From Planctomycetota bacterium (GTDB lineage Bacteria; Planctomycetota; GCA-002687715; DRQF01), in contig JACKGY010000003.1 of NCBI GenBank assembly GCA_020639295.1, positions 930,001 to 994,000 of the forward strand: DNA of 64,000 nucleotides, read 5' to 3'. Positions 1-10,083 of the stretch are shown here, in pieces (the stretch's first letter is position 1; each line of letters starts with the position of its first letter). The notes under the pieces were generated by a model. That model had not been told where the DNA came from and did no database searches. It was given only the letters and a program-made list of their open reading frames with translations. A program made the position numbers and the translations under genes.

Positions 1-834
<834 letters not shown>

Positions 835-865
835 TCGCGAACCCGCGAGACCCGACGAGATGGAG

Positions 866-890
866 AAGGCCCGCGCCCGGCGCGGGCCTT
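866..890 (+). terminator. Hairpin terminator after glutamate dehydrogenase
   Basis: Perfect 10-bp stem (866-875 with 881-890) and a 5-nt loop, followed by CTTC. It lies between the stop of the dehydrogenase gene and the 3' end of the convergent antiporter gene, so it may serve both strands. Confidence 0.7.
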
Positions 891-904
891 CTTCGTGACC
901 ATGC

Positions 905-2218
905 TCAGCGGAGGGGCTTGCCGGCGCGAACGACGCGCTCGAGCCAGGAGCCGGCGAGAAGCGAGGTCACCACGGCGACCATGACCAGCTTGGCGTAGAA
1001 GGACTCGTTGATGATCGCGTGGTCGTAGGCGACGGAGGCCAGGACGATGCCCGGTCCGCCGCGCGCGTTCATCGCCACGGCGAGGTTGATCGCGCCGGGA
1101 CGGCTCTCGCCGGCGAAGCGGGCGCCGAAGTAGACGCTGACGGCCTTGGCCGCGCAGGCGAAGGTCAGGAAGAAGAGGAAGTAGAGGATTTCGAATTCCT
1201 TGGCCAGATTGAGCTTCAGGCCGACGATCGCGAAATAGACCGGGATGAAGAAGGCGAAGCTGAACTGCTTGATCGCCTCGCGCGCGGTGCTCAGGTCCTC
1301 GGTCCGCGAACTCACCACCATGCCGGCGACGAAGGCGCCGAACATCGGCGTGACGCCGAGGAACACGCAGATGCCGGTCATCAGCAGCATGAAGACCAGG
1401 AGGAAGGCGATCGGGCTCGATCGGGCCAGGAGGTTGTAGCGGAAGGCCCGGACCCGATCGAAGAGCGAGGGTCCGACCACCAGCGAGATGCCGATGAACG
1501 CGAGCGGCGCCACCACGTGGTAGGCCTTCGCGCCTCCACCCTGGCCACCCAGTCCGAGCATGGCCTGCAGACCGAAGGCGTCCTCGGAGCCGCCGCCCAC
1601 CATGCCCAGGGCCATCGCCAGCACGATGTAGAGGATGATGTCCTCGATCACCGCCGCGCCCAGGACGATCCGCGCGAAAGAGGTCTCGAGGAGCCCGAGA
1701 TCGAACATGATCCGCGAGATGACCGGGATGCTGGTCACCGCGATGGCGATGGCGAAGACCAGGAGGAAGGCGGTGTCGTTGTCGGCCTCGCCGAGGAAGC
1801 GCGAGGTGTCGAGGAAGGAGGCGCCATCGAGACGACCGGCCTCCAGGAGGAGAAGGCCCAGGATGAAGGGCACGACCGTACCGGTGCCGGCGGTGAGGAT
1901 CGCCGTCTTCCGTTCGCCCTTCTCGAAGCTCGAGTGGATCTCGAGGCCCGAGCAGAACATGAGCAGGAGGAGGCCGAGCTGGTAGACCGCTCCGAGGACC
2001 GGCCCGGTGACGCCGTCCCAGCTCGGAAAGATGCTGCCGTGCACGTCGGGCAGGAAGTGGCCCAGCACGGTGGGACCGAGCAGGAGGCCGCCCAGGATCT
2101 CGCCGATCACCCGAGGCTGCCGGTAATGGCTGAACAGGTAGCCCATGCCGTGGGCCAGGACGAGCAGCGCCGCCAGGGCCGCCAGGACGTGGGCGGTCTG
2201 GATGGTGGTCAGGCTCAT
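905..2218 (-). CDS. Cation:proton antiporter, CPA2/KefB-type membrane domain
   Basis: A 437-residue integral membrane protein with about 12 hydrophobic segments, matching the Na+/H+ exchanger fold of the CPA2 (KefB/NapA-like) family, which exchanges K+ or Na+ for protons across the inner membrane. Recognisable elements are the N-terminal PRVIGEILGGLLLGPTVLG segment, the FCSGLEI segment and the C-terminal AMNARGGPGIVLASVAYD segment. The protein stops just after the last membrane helix and lacks the C-terminal RCK/TrkA-N domain of KefB and KefC, so it is not obviously gated by nucleotide or glutathione. The ATG at 2218 has AGGAA upstream. It converges on the glutamate dehydrogenase gene and stands alone. 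The transported ion cannot be told from sequence. Confidence 0.88.
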   Translation of the reverse strand: MSLTTIQTAHVLAALAALLVLAHGMGYLFSHYRQPRVIGEILGGLLLGPTVLGHFLPDVHGSIFPSWDGVTGPVLGAVYQLGLLLLMFCSGLEIHSSFEKGERKTAILTAGTGTVVPFILGLLLLEAGRLDGASFLDTSRFLGEADNDTAFLLVFAIAIAVTSIPVISRIMFDLGLLETSFARIVLGAAVIEDIILYIVLAMALGMVGGGSEDAFGLQAMLGLGGQGGGAKAYHVVAPLAFIGISLVVGPSLFDRVRAFRYNLLARSSPIAFLLVFMLLMTGICVFLGVTPMFGAFVAGMVVSSRTEDLSTAREAIKQFSFAFFIPVYFAIVGLKLNLAKEFEILYFLFFLTFACAAKAVSVYFGARFAGESRPGAINLAVAMNARGGPGIVLASVAYDHAIINESFYAKLVMVAVVTSLLAGSWLERVVRAGKPLR

Positions 2219-2357
2219 CGTGCTGTTCCTGTCATGGCGTGAGCCGGCGGCCGCATCGAAAACTCCTCGAAGTACTCACCCGCCGCACATGTTCGGCCGG
2301 CGGCGAGGCGAGAGCGTAGCAAATCGGGGCGGAGTGCGGACTTCAGGTTTCGGGGCC

Positions 2358-2642
2358 TCAGTCCAGGGCGCCGGACCGGGCGAATCCCCAGAGATAGCGG
2401 GCGAGGACCAGCGCCGCCACCAGGCTCAGGAGCGCGAAGGCCAGATAGCGCCCGCCCTCCTCGACCCTGAGGTAGAGCCTGAGGTAACGAAGGGCCAACA
2501 GGGCCAGAAAGACCACGGCCGCTCCGATGGTGAGCTTGTGGAAGCGGCGAAGGCCGATGGCCGGCTGGTTGGTGGGAAACTCGTCGGGCATGAGCGCAGT
2601 CTGATCCAGGTTCCGGCCCCTGGCAAGCTCCTGCATGTTCAT
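2358..2642 (-). CDS. Small two-helix membrane protein, unknown function
   Basis: A short protein of about 94 residues with two hydrophobic stretches, roughly TIGAAVVFLALLAL and YLAFALLSLVAALVLARYL, separated by a charged loop, so a two-helix inner-membrane protein is likely. I do not recognise a family. The start is uncertain: the ATG at 2642 is used here, but GTG 2663, ATG 2636 and ATG 2591 are in frame and none has a convincing Shine-Dalgarno. It lies on the same strand as, and upstream of, the antiporter gene with a 139-bp gap, so co-transcription is possible. No motif points to a function. Confidence 0.5.
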   Translation of the reverse strand: MNMQELARGRNLDQTALMPDEFPTNQPAIGLRRFHKLTIGAAVVFLALLALRYLRLYLRVEEGGRYLAFALLSLVAALVLARYLWGFARSGALD

Positions 2643-2863
2643 GCAGTCGCGACGATCCGCCACGGTCGCCGGCCGCTGATTTCCGGTCGAGGCTTCCGGG
2701 CCCCTTGCGGATCCCTATACTCGACCAGCGCGCCGTCCAGCGACCCGTCTCGCGGCGCCCAAGGTTCTTGCCACGAGACCATGTTGATCCAAGGACGTCG
2801 ACCGACCGAAGCTCCAGGTCTGGAATTCGGCAGCGGCGACGGACCGCGAATCGAGGTGAATCC

Positions 2864-4576
2864 ATGCCCCGGATCCGAACCAAGACGCTCTCCCTGCTCC
2901 TGCTCGCCCTCGGCCTGGCGGCGGGGCTCGAGGCCCAATCGAACTACCCGAACGTGACCTACCCGCCCGAGAACCTCTACAGCGCCAGCAAGGAGATCCT
3001 CGGCAAGATCCTGTTCTGGGACGAGCAGCTCAGCTCGACCAACACCATGGCCTGTGGCACCTGCCACATCCCCTCGGCCGGCGGCAGCGACCCGCGCTCC
3101 GCGGGTCTCGGCTCGAATCACCCCGGCCCGGACGGCATCCTCGGCACCTTCGACGACTTCATCGGGTCGCGGGGCGTCATCCGCGCGCTCGACGGCGGCA
3201 AGATGATCGACGACGGGACCTTCTTCCCCGAGGTCCAGCGGACCGGACGGAAGGCGCCCTCGATGATCGACGCCGCCTTCTTCACCGATCTCTTCTGGGA
3301 CGGCCGCGCCACCAGCAAGTTCACCAATCCGGTGACCGGCGTGGTCGAGATCCAGACCGGCGGTGCGCTCGAGAGCCAGGCGGTCGGCCCGCCGGTCTCC
3401 AACGTCGAGATGGCCCACGAGTCCCGCAGCTGGGCGCAGATCGTCGCCAAGCTCGAGAAGGTCAAGCCCCTGCGCCTGGCCAGCAACCTCCCGGCGGACA
3501 TCGCCGCCGCGCTCAGCGCCAACCCCAGCTACCCCGCCCTCTTCCAGGCGGCCTTCGGCGACCCGGCGATCGACGTCAAGCGCATCGCCTTCGCCATCGG
3601 CACCTACGAGCGCTCGCTGGTGGCCGATCAGACCCCCTTCGATCTCGGCACCCTGACCGCCCAGCAGGCCAACGGTCTCGCGATCTTCAACGGCATCGGC
3701 AACTGCAACGTCTGCCACCCGGCGCCCTTCTTCTCGGACGACGCCTTCCACGCCCTGGGCGTGCAGGGACAGGACGTCACCTTCGACTCGGGGCGGGCCG
3801 CGATCACCGGCCTCGCCACCGACGCCGGCAAGGTCAAGACGCCGAGCCTGCGCAACGTCGGCCTGCGCGAGCAGTTCGCCGGCAACCTGTTCCACAACGG
3901 CAGCAGCTCGGGTCAGGACCTGGACCAGATCATCCAGTTCTACCGGCTGGGCGGCAACCAGGTCTCGCTCCCCTTCACCGACCCGAACCTCGTCGCCGTC
4001 CTGCTGACCCAGTCGGAGATCACCGACCTGGTCGAGTTCCTGCGCAACGGCCTGACCGATCCGCGGGTGGCGAACGAGACCGGTCCCTTCTCGCGGCCGA
4101 CCCTGCGCAGCGAGAGCGGGGCGATGAATCCCCTGATCATTCCCGGTTCCGGCTTCGCGGACTCGATGGGCAACATCCCGAGGATCATCGCCGACCAGCC
4201 CGCCAACCTGCAGCACCCCTTCTTCACCATCGGCGTGGCCGATGCCTGGGGCGGGATGGGCGCCTACCTCGTCGCGGGCAGCCCGAACACGATGTTCGAG
4301 ACCCTGTTCGGCTTCATCCCGCTGGCCGTGGGCAGCGGTCCGATGCTGCCCTTCATCGACCAGATCACGCTGGAGGGCACAATGGGCAGCTACGGCACGG
4401 GCTACGGCTCGGTGACCCGTGGCATCGCCGACAACCCCTACTGGATCGGCAAGACCTTCTTCACCCAGTGGATCGTGCTCGACCCGGTCTCGCTGGTCGA
4501 CCCGGTCAGCAAGCAGTCGATCCCGGGCTTCGGCATCTCGCTCTCGGACGTGGCGATCATCACGGTCCTGCCCTGA
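2864..4576 (+). CDS. Secreted di-haem cytochrome c peroxidase/MauG-family protein with extra C-terminal domain
   Basis: A 570-residue exported protein. The ATG at 2864 has GAGGTGAA just upstream and begins a clear signal peptide ending at GLEAQ. Two c-type haem sites are visible, C64-GT-C67-H68 and C281-NV-C284-H285, with the spacing of bacterial di-haem peroxidases; TMACGTCH and WDGRA are typical of the family. Such proteins reduce peroxide in the periplasm or, as in MauG, oxidise a partner. The family usually ends near residue 400; here about 150 more residues follow, Gly/Pro-rich and beta-like, ending in SLSDVAIITVLP. This tail resembles the C-terminal tails of two other secreted proteins in the window (45209-46846 and 47130-49160). 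A hairpin terminator follows at 4609. Confidence 0.85.
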   Translation: MPRIRTKTLSLLLLALGLAAGLEAQSNYPNVTYPPENLYSASKEILGKILFWDEQLSSTNTMACGTCHIPSAGGSDPRSAGLGSNHPGPDGILGTFDDFIGSRGVIRALDGGKMIDDGTFFPEVQRTGRKAPSMIDAAFFTDLFWDGRATSKFTNPVTGVVEIQTGGALESQAVGPPVSNVEMAHESRSWAQIVAKLEKVKPLRLASNLPADIAAALSANPSYPALFQAAFGDPAIDVKRIAFAIGTYERSLVADQTPFDLGTLTAQQANGLAIFNGIGNCNVCHPAPFFSDDAFHALGVQGQDVTFDSGRAAITGLATDAGKVKTPSLRNVGLREQFAGNLFHNGSSSGQDLDQIIQFYRLGGNQVSLPFTDPNLVAVLLTQSEITDLVEFLRNGLTDPRVANETGPFSRPTLRSESGAMNPLIIPGSGFADSMGNIPRIIADQPANLQHPFFTIGVADAWGGMGAYLVAGSPNTMFETLFGFIPLAVGSGPMLPFIDQITLEGTMGSYGTGYGSVTRGIADNPYWIGKTFFTQWIVLDPVSLVDPVSKQSIPGFGISLSDVAIITVLP

Positions 4577-4608
4577 TCCACGCTCGCTCGAGTGGAACCT
4601 GAACGGAC

Positions 4609-4640
4609 GAGAGCCGGTCGCGACGCGACCGGCTCTCTCT
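4609..4640 (+). terminator. Terminator after the di-haem peroxidase-like gene
   Basis: Perfect 13-bp stem (4609-4621 with 4625-4637), GAC loop, then TCTCGTT. It sits between two convergent genes. Confidence 0.75.
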
Positions 4641-4702
4641 CGTTACCGCGCTCGCCGCGCGAGCTGGCCGGCCGACCGGAAGCGGAACCGCCGATCGAGA
4701 AG

Positions 4703-5227
4703 TCAGGAAGCGCGACGCCGGAAGGCCAGGACGAGAGCCGCGAGGCCGAGGAGGACGGCGAGGGCCGAGAGCCAGCCGACGCGGGACTCGAAGGCCGTCA
4801 TCTCGTCCTGCTGCTCGCCGCGGACGCGGAGAGCGCGTTGCGCCGCGGCGAGCTGCCGCGACAGCTCCTCCCGGACCTCGGCCCGGGTCTCGCGCTCGAG
4901 CGCCTCCCGGAAGCTCCCGACCGCCTCGCCGGGTCGGCCGTCGGCGAGCTGCAGCTCGCCGAGGAGCTTCCGGTGCCAGGCCTGATCGGGGTCGAGGCGT
5001 ACCGCCTCCCGCGCGGCATCGAGACCGTCCCGCGCCCGACAGTCGGCCCTGAGGAGCGCCTCGAAATGATGGACCCAGGGATTGCCCGGCTCCGCGTCGC
5101 GGAGCGTCGCGAGCCGGTGCCCGGCGTCGACATCCTGCCGGTAGATCTGCTCGAGCGCCGCATAACCGGTCTGCGCTCGCAGACCGGCCGAGGTCATGAC
5201 CAGGAGGACCAGAAGCGCGAAACGCAT
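4703..5227 (-). CDS. Exported TPR protein with C-terminal membrane anchor
   Basis: A 174-residue protein with a signal peptide (MRFALLVLLVMTSAGLRAQ), a central helical region built like tetratricopeptide repeats (a WHRKLLGELQLADGRPGEA unit among others), a charged helical stretch, and a C-terminal hydrophobic helix followed by FRRR. This suggests a periplasmic scaffold anchored in the inner membrane. The ATG at 5227 overlaps the stop of the upstream gene as TGATG, so the two are probably translationally coupled; a longer frame upstream is rejected because it reads through that gene. The partner is unknown. This organisation resembles small TPR-plus-anchor proteins of BatE type, but that is only an analogy. 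Confidence 0.75.
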   Translation of the reverse strand: MRFALLVLLVMTSAGLRAQTGYAALEQIYRQDVDAGHRLATLRDAEPGNPWVHHFEALLRADCRARDGLDAAREAVRLDPDQAWHRKLLGELQLADGRPGEAVGSFREALERETRAEVREELSRQLAAAQRALRVRGEQQDEMTAFESRVGWLSALAVLLGLAALVLAFRRRAS

Positions 5228-6825
5228 CACCGTTCCTGCTCCAGGGCCAGCTTCATGTAGCCCTCGACCGGGGCATGGTCGTCGGTCAGGGGATCGATCG
5301 GAGACTTCGAGGCCACGACGAATCGGTCCGCGAAGCGCCGGGCCTGAAGCTGGACCCGCGCGAGTTCGGCGTGGACCGGCGCCTCGGGAAAGAGCAGCGG
5401 AGCGTCGCCGCGCCGCGCCCACATCATGGTGTTGCGCCAGAAGCGCACCTTCAGCGCCGCCGTCGGTCCGACCCGCTCCAGGCTCTGGCCCAGCGCGCGG
5501 TACATCGGGTTGTCCCGCTCGCCCAGGCTGAGGTTGATCGCGACGACCCCGTCGTCGACCAGGTGTTCGCCGACCTCGGCGAAGAACTCCACCGTGGTCA
5601 TGTGGAAGGGAATGTCGACCTGCCGGGCGTAGGCGTCGATCATCACGATGTCGAAGCGCTCGTCGAGCAGGCGCAGCGCCGCCCGGCCGTCGGTCACGAG
5701 GGTCCGGAACCTCGAGCGGTCGCCGCCCGGGTCGAAGCGTTCCTCGAGGGCCACGATCGCCGGGTCCAGCTCCACGTTCACGACCAGCTCGATGCGGTCG
5801 CCCCAGAAGTCGCGCAGGAGCCGCGCCATCGTCCCGGCGCCGCTGCCGAGGACGAGCACGCGCAGCGCGCGATCCGCCGGGAAGAGGGTCGGCAGAAGGG
5901 CGAAGTAGTCGTAGTACTTGCCCATGGTGCCGATGCGCCCCGCGCTCCGCAGCGAGTGGAACTCGGTGAGGCCCTCGTCGATCCGGAGGACCGTCTCCTC
6001 GATCGCGGGGGCCTCGGCCGCGGGCGCCTCGACGACGCGCAGGTACTGAAGCGCGCTCTCCTTCTCGATCAGGAGTTCCTCGCCCGCGAGCGCCGGTCTG
6101 ATCGGTCCGCGGAAGCCGGCGGCGCCGAGCACGAGGCCGATCGCGGCGATCGCGACCGCGCGCAGGACCGTCCTGCCGCCCTGCCCTTTCGCGGCGATCA
6201 GGGCCGCCGCGAGCAGCATCAGCCCGGCGATCACCATCGCGATGCGGGTGCCGAAGGCCGGCACGAGGACGTAGGTCGGCAGGAAGGTGCCGACCAGGCT
6301 ACCGATCGTTCCGAGCATGAAGACGCGACCGGCGCCCCGACCGGCGGGCATGCCCAGATCCACGAGTTCGCGGACGATCTGGGGCGAGACCGTGGCCAGG
6401 AGGAAGACCGGCGGCGCGAACAGGAAGACCGCGCAGAGGAGCGAGCCGAATTCCAGCTTGCCGCGGGGTGAACCGAGGGCGGCGAGCGCCTCGGGCCCCG
6501 GCAGGAGCCAGGTCGCGAAGGTCGGCAGGATGAAGACGAGCGCGAAGGCGATGGCCGCGGCCAGGGCGAGCGTGCGGGCGATCCGGCCGGGGCCGCCCGC
6601 GCGCGCCGCGAGACGACCACCGAACTCGTAGCCCAGGGCCAGCGCCAGGAGGATGACGCCGATGACGTTGGTCCAGACGAAGGCCGAGGCGCCGAAGAAG
6701 GGCTGGAGCATGCGCGGGGCGATCAGCTCGAAGAGCATCGTCCCGGCACCGGCCAGGAAGACGACGAGGCCCCAGGTGAACCTGGAGCCTCGGCTGATCG
6801 GCGCGCCGGTCGAGCCGGCGGTCAC
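5227..6825 (-). CDS. Membrane-fused spermidine synthase-like protein
   Basis: A 532-residue protein in two halves. The N-terminal 210 or so residues hold about seven hydrophobic segments, as in proteins annotated as fused MFS/spermidine synthase. The C-terminal half is a Rossmann methyltransferase-like spermidine synthase fold: VLVLGSGAGTMARLLRDFW for nucleotide binding, VNVELDPAIVALEERF, then FDIVMIDAYARQVDIPFHM. True spermidine synthase carries a catalytic Asp in a YDVI-x-D-x-x-DP motif; here the equivalent is DIVMIDAYARQ, so polyamine synthesis is uncertain. The gene sits between an esterase-like protein and a TPR protein with overlaps on both sides, so the three form one unit. The real substrate is unknown. 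Confidence 0.75.
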   Translation of the reverse strand: MTAGSTGAPISRGSRFTWGLVVFLAGAGTMLFELIAPRMLQPFFGASAFVWTNVIGVILLALALGYEFGGRLAARAGGPGRIARTLALAAAIAFALVFILPTFATWLLPGPEALAALGSPRGKLEFGSLLCAVFLFAPPVFLLATVSPQIVRELVDLGMPAGRGAGRVFMLGTIGSLVGTFLPTYVLVPAFGTRIAMVIAGLMLLAAALIAAKGQGGRTVLRAVAIAAIGLVLGAAGFRGPIRPALAGEELLIEKESALQYLRVVEAPAAEAPAIEETVLRIDEGLTEFHSLRSAGRIGTMGKYYDYFALLPTLFPADRALRVLVLGSGAGTMARLLRDFWGDRIELVVNVELDPAIVALEERFDPGGDRSRFRTLVTDGRAALRLLDERFDIVMIDAYARQVDIPFHMTTVEFFAEVGEHLVDDGVVAINLSLGERDNPMYRALGQSLERVGPTAALKVRFWRNTMMWARRGDAPLLFPEAPVHAELARVQLQARRFADRFVVASKSPIDPLTDDHAPVEGYMKLALEQER

Positions 6826-8435
6826 TTCTTGGCGCCTTCGTCGGCGGGCTTGTCGTCGGCGGGCTTCTCGCCTCCGGCCTCGCCGGTGGCCTTCTCGCCG
6901 TCCTTCGGCTCCTCCTTCACCTGCTCGTCCGGCACCTCGACCAGGAGCAGGCCCGGCAGGACCTGATGGTAGTTCACCGGCTGCCCCACCATGTCGGAGA
7001 CCATCTGCTTGGTGCTCCGGGTGGCGGTCCGGTTCTCGAGCGTGACGCCGTTGATCGAGACCTCGATCGGGCGATCGAGGTCGAGGATCTGGTCGTTGAG
7101 GAAGACCGTGAACTTGAAGAAGGCCTTGCCGGTGACCTCGATCCGGTTCTTCGCGCGATCGAAACGCAGGCTGAAGTCGAGATAGTTGTCCTCGGTCACC
7201 TCGTGGCTGGTGATCTTGACCAGCGGGTGGCTCTTGAAGCCGTTCGGTCCGTTGACGATCCGCACCCGGGCCGGATAGGGGTCGAGCTTGACCCGACCGA
7301 TGAAGTCGGCGACGGCGGCGTTCTGTTCGAGGACCGGATCGGTGTCCTGATCGGCCTTCTGCTTGGCGGTCAGGCGATCGACCTTCTCGGCCTCGGCCAG
7401 CTCGAAGTCGATCTGCCCGTCCTCCTTCGCCTTCTTCAGGACCTCGAAGAAGGGCTGCTGCTTCGCCTTCTTGTCGTAGTTGGGGCCCTCCGCGCGACTG
7501 ACGACGAGCAGGTTCGTGCCCTGCAGGCCGGGCAGGATCTTCTCGTCACGGAGGACGCCATGCCGATCGATGACGCCGGCGAAGCGTCCCGGGGCCAGGG
7601 CGGCCAGTTCGAGCGCGGCATCGGCGCCGGTGCCGACCCCCTCGATGAAGATCTTCTCGGGGTCGCAGTGGAAGCGCTTGCGGATCTCGTTCAGGGGCAG
7701 CAGCACCGAACGGAGGTAGTTGACGTCGAGCCACTGGATGCGGCGCTCGACCGACTTGCCCTCGCGGTACTTCTTGTCGAGTGTCTTCTCACGAATGTTG
7801 GGGGCGACGAGGATGAAACCCTCGCAGAGTTCCTTGTCCTCCTTGGCGGCCTGCCAGAGCTTGCGCAGGTAGGAGTCGCCGTCCGAGCCCTCGTCGTGCA
7901 GGCAGAGCAGGACCGGCCAACGCTTCTCGTGGTCGTAGCCGCGCGGCACGATGTAGCTGTACTCGAAGGCGAAGAGTTCGCCCTTCACCTCGACCAGGAC
8001 CACGTCCTCCTGCGGTCGACCGGTGCCCGAGACGCGATCCTTCTTGATGCCCTCGTAGAAGTGCTGCTCGAAGGCCTTGCGCCAGGCCTCGGGATCGCCG
8101 AGCGGCGACCAGCCCTTTTCGGTCTCGAACTTGGCGATCTCGCCGTCGAGCTTCTCGAAGGCCGAACGGTCCTTCGGGTCCGAGAGCAGGGTCTCGAGGA
8201 GCGGTGCGAGAGCGCCCATCTCCTCCGCGCTCAGCAGATGCTTGGGCACGAGGAGAGGCTCGTCCTGGCTAGCCGTGGGCTGGCTCGCGGCGGGCTCCGC
8301 CGGGCTCTCCTTCTTGGCTCCCTCCTCGTCGCCCTGGGGCGGCGCGCAGCGGGTCGCGGCGAAGGTCGTGCCGCCGAGCACGAAGAGGACGAGCAGGAAA
8401 CGGGTCAGAACGAGTCTCGGGCTGGACATGGTCAC
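6822..8435 (-). CDS. Exported alpha/beta-hydrolase-like protein with degenerate nucleophile elbow
   Basis: A 537-residue exported protein: hydrophobic signal segment, then FAATRCAPPQ (possible lipobox-like cysteine), a low-complexity Pro/Ala/Glu linker, and a polyhydroxybutyrate-depolymerase/esterase-like fold (residues about 150-340) with WPVLLCLHDEGSDG and KIFIEGVGTGADAALELAA. The expected GxSxG elbow reads GVGTG, so the serine nucleophile position is glycine and the protein may bind rather than hydrolyse. A second domain (about 385-490) is beta-rich and carries KITSHEVTEDNYLDFSLRF. The C-terminus is a charged Lys/Glu/Asp tail. The GTG start at 8435 is preferred because AAGGGG lies 6 nt upstream; ATG 8429 is the alternative. 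Its stop overlaps the next gene as ATGA. Confidence 0.65.
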   Translation of the reverse strand: MTMSSPRLVLTRFLLVLFVLGGTTFAATRCAPPQGDEEGAKKESPAEPAASQPTASQDEPLLVPKHLLSAEEMGALAPLLETLLSDPKDRSAFEKLDGEIAKFETEKGWSPLGDPEAWRKAFEQHFYEGIKKDRVSGTGRPQEDVVLVEVKGELFAFEYSYIVPRGYDHEKRWPVLLCLHDEGSDGDSYLRKLWQAAKEDKELCEGFILVAPNIREKTLDKKYREGKSVERRIQWLDVNYLRSVLLPLNEIRKRFHCDPEKIFIEGVGTGADAALELAALAPGRFAGVIDRHGVLRDEKILPGLQGTNLLVVSRAEGPNYDKKAKQQPFFEVLKKAKEDGQIDFELAEAEKVDRLTAKQKADQDTDPVLEQNAAVADFIGRVKLDPYPARVRIVNGPNGFKSHPLVKITSHEVTEDNYLDFSLRFDRAKNRIEVTGKAFFKFTVFLNDQILDLDRPIEVSINGVTLENRTATRSTKQMVSDMVGQPVNYHQVLPGLLLVEVPDEQVKEEPKDGEKATGEAGGEKPADDKPADEGAKK

Positions 8436-8583
8436 GGGTTACCCCTTTTCAATTCCGCGAGCGAGGATTCTAAACCGTGGCGCCGAAACCGGCAAACGCG
8501 AGCCATTCGGCCACCGCGGTCGACCCGACCGCTCATTCCTACGGTGCGCGGAGGCCGGAGTTGGATCGCGCCGGCGCGGGCCG

Positions 8584-10083
8584 TCATCGCCGTAACGCCC
8601 GCAGGTGGTAGCGCGCCCGCCAGTTCGCCTGGGTCCCGGTCTCGCCGGCCGCCCGGCGGGCCGCGATGGCGGCCTCGAGGGCCTTCCGGGCCTCCTCCTT
8701 CCGGCCCAGGCGGGCCAGCATGACGCCCAGGTTCTCGGGCGCGTCCGCCTGGCGTTCCCAGGTCCGGCCCGCCTCCTCGAAGGCGCGGATGGCCTCGTCG
8801 ATCCGCCCCAGCCCCTTCAGGCAGAGGGCGCGCTCGTTCATCATCGCCGCGAGGCGTGAGGTCTCGATCGGCGCCTCGGCGATGATCTGGTCCAGGATCG
8901 CCAGGCTCTGCTCCGGTCGACCGTTGTCGCGGAGCAGGACCGCCTGGTTGCGGGCCAGATCGACGTCGCCCGGATCGAGGTCGTAGAGCCGATGGTGGAG
9001 TTCCAGGGCGGCGGTCCAGTTCCGCTGTTCGACCAGGGCGGCGACCACGCTGGCGGTCTCCGTGCGCGCGACGTCGGAGTCGGGCGCGGCGACCAGCAGC
9101 TCCCGCGCCAGGCGGCCGGCGTCGTCCAGGCGGCCCTGGAGCCGGGCGATGTGCGCGAGGTGGGCCAAGGTGTTGACGTCCTCCGGACAGGAGCCGAGGA
9201 AGGCCTCGAATTCGGTCCGAGCCTCGTCCAGCCGGCCGGCGACCGCGAGGGCATAGCCCAGGTAGCTGTGGCCCAGCCACTCCTCGGGGTGGATCTCGAG
9301 GTGATGGCGGAGCAGCTTGATCTGTTCCTCGAGGAGCGGCTCCTTGGCCCAGGCCCGGGCGAGGACGGCGTAGGGTTCGCTGCGGCCGGCCCAGCCCTCG
9401 GCGAACATCCGCTCGAAGACCGCGGTGGTCTCGGCCACGCGACCGAGGCGCGCGTTGGCATCGAGGATCCAGTCGAGGCCGCCGGGCATCTGCTCGCCGT
9501 GGTCCCGGCAGGCGACGAGGAAGTCCTCGTAGCGGGCCGAGCGATAGAGCAGGCCGAGGCGGTTGGCGATCAGGTCCCGGTCGTCCGGCGCCAGCTTCAG
9601 GGCGGCGGCGACCTCGTTCAGGGCCTCGTCGAATCGCTCGAGGACGAAGAGGACCCGGACGGCCGACCGCCGCGGTTCGAGCTGGTCCGGGTCGAGTTCG
9701 CTCGCCCGCCGATAGGCGGCCAGGGCGTCGGCCAGCGTGGCGCGGGCCAGGAGCGCGCTGCGCTCGAGTCCCTCCATGCCGCTGCGTTCCAGGACATGGC
9801 CCTGCCAGAGCAAGGGCTCCATCGCCTCGGCCCGAAGCTTGTGGGCCCGCTCGAAGAGAGCCAGCGAGCGGTTGCTCTCGTGCTGCATGTACAGCGACCG
9901 GCCGAAGCCCATCACCGCCTCGAAGTCCTCCGGTCGCTCCGACTGCAGCCGGTCGTAGAGGCGCCCGGCGTCGGCGTAGCGCCCGGCCTCGAAGAGCTTC
10001 CGGGCCTCCTCGAGCTCTCCCTGGGCCAGGAGGCCGCCGGCCACGAGGCCCAGGACCACGAGGGCCATCAGGATCGTCTTCAT
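8584..10083 (-). CDS. Secreted tetratricopeptide repeat protein
   Basis: A 499-residue protein with signal peptide MKTILMALVVLGLVAGGLLAQ and then TPR-like helical pairs nearly to the end. Typical units are ARKLFEAGRYADAGRLYDRL and PENLGVMLARLGRKEEARKA. The repeats probably form a superhelix for protein-protein contacts in the periplasm. The ATG at 10083 overlaps the stop of the FAH-family gene as ATGA and has GGGGAGG 8 nt upstream, so the two are coupled. A 148-bp gap separates it from the esterase-like gene downstream, which may belong to the same transcript. The binding partner cannot be inferred. Confidence 0.8.
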   Translation of the reverse strand: MKTILMALVVLGLVAGGLLAQGELEEARKLFEAGRYADAGRLYDRLQSERPEDFEAVMGFGRSLYMQHESNRSLALFERAHKLRAEAMEPLLWQGHVLERSGMEGLERSALLARATLADALAAYRRASELDPDQLEPRRSAVRVLFVLERFDEALNEVAAALKLAPDDRDLIANRLGLLYRSARYEDFLVACRDHGEQMPGGLDWILDANARLGRVAETTAVFERMFAEGWAGRSEPYAVLARAWAKEPLLEEQIKLLRHHLEIHPEEWLGHSYLGYALAVAGRLDEARTEFEAFLGSCPEDVNTLAHLAHIARLQGRLDDAGRLARELLVAAPDSDVARTETASVVAALVEQRNWTAALELHHRLYDLDPGDVDLARNQAVLLRDNGRPEQSLAILDQIIAEAPIETSRLAAMMNERALCLKGLGRIDEAIRAFEEAGRTWERQADAPENLGVMLARLGRKEEARKALEAAIAARRAAGETGTQANWRARYHLRALRR

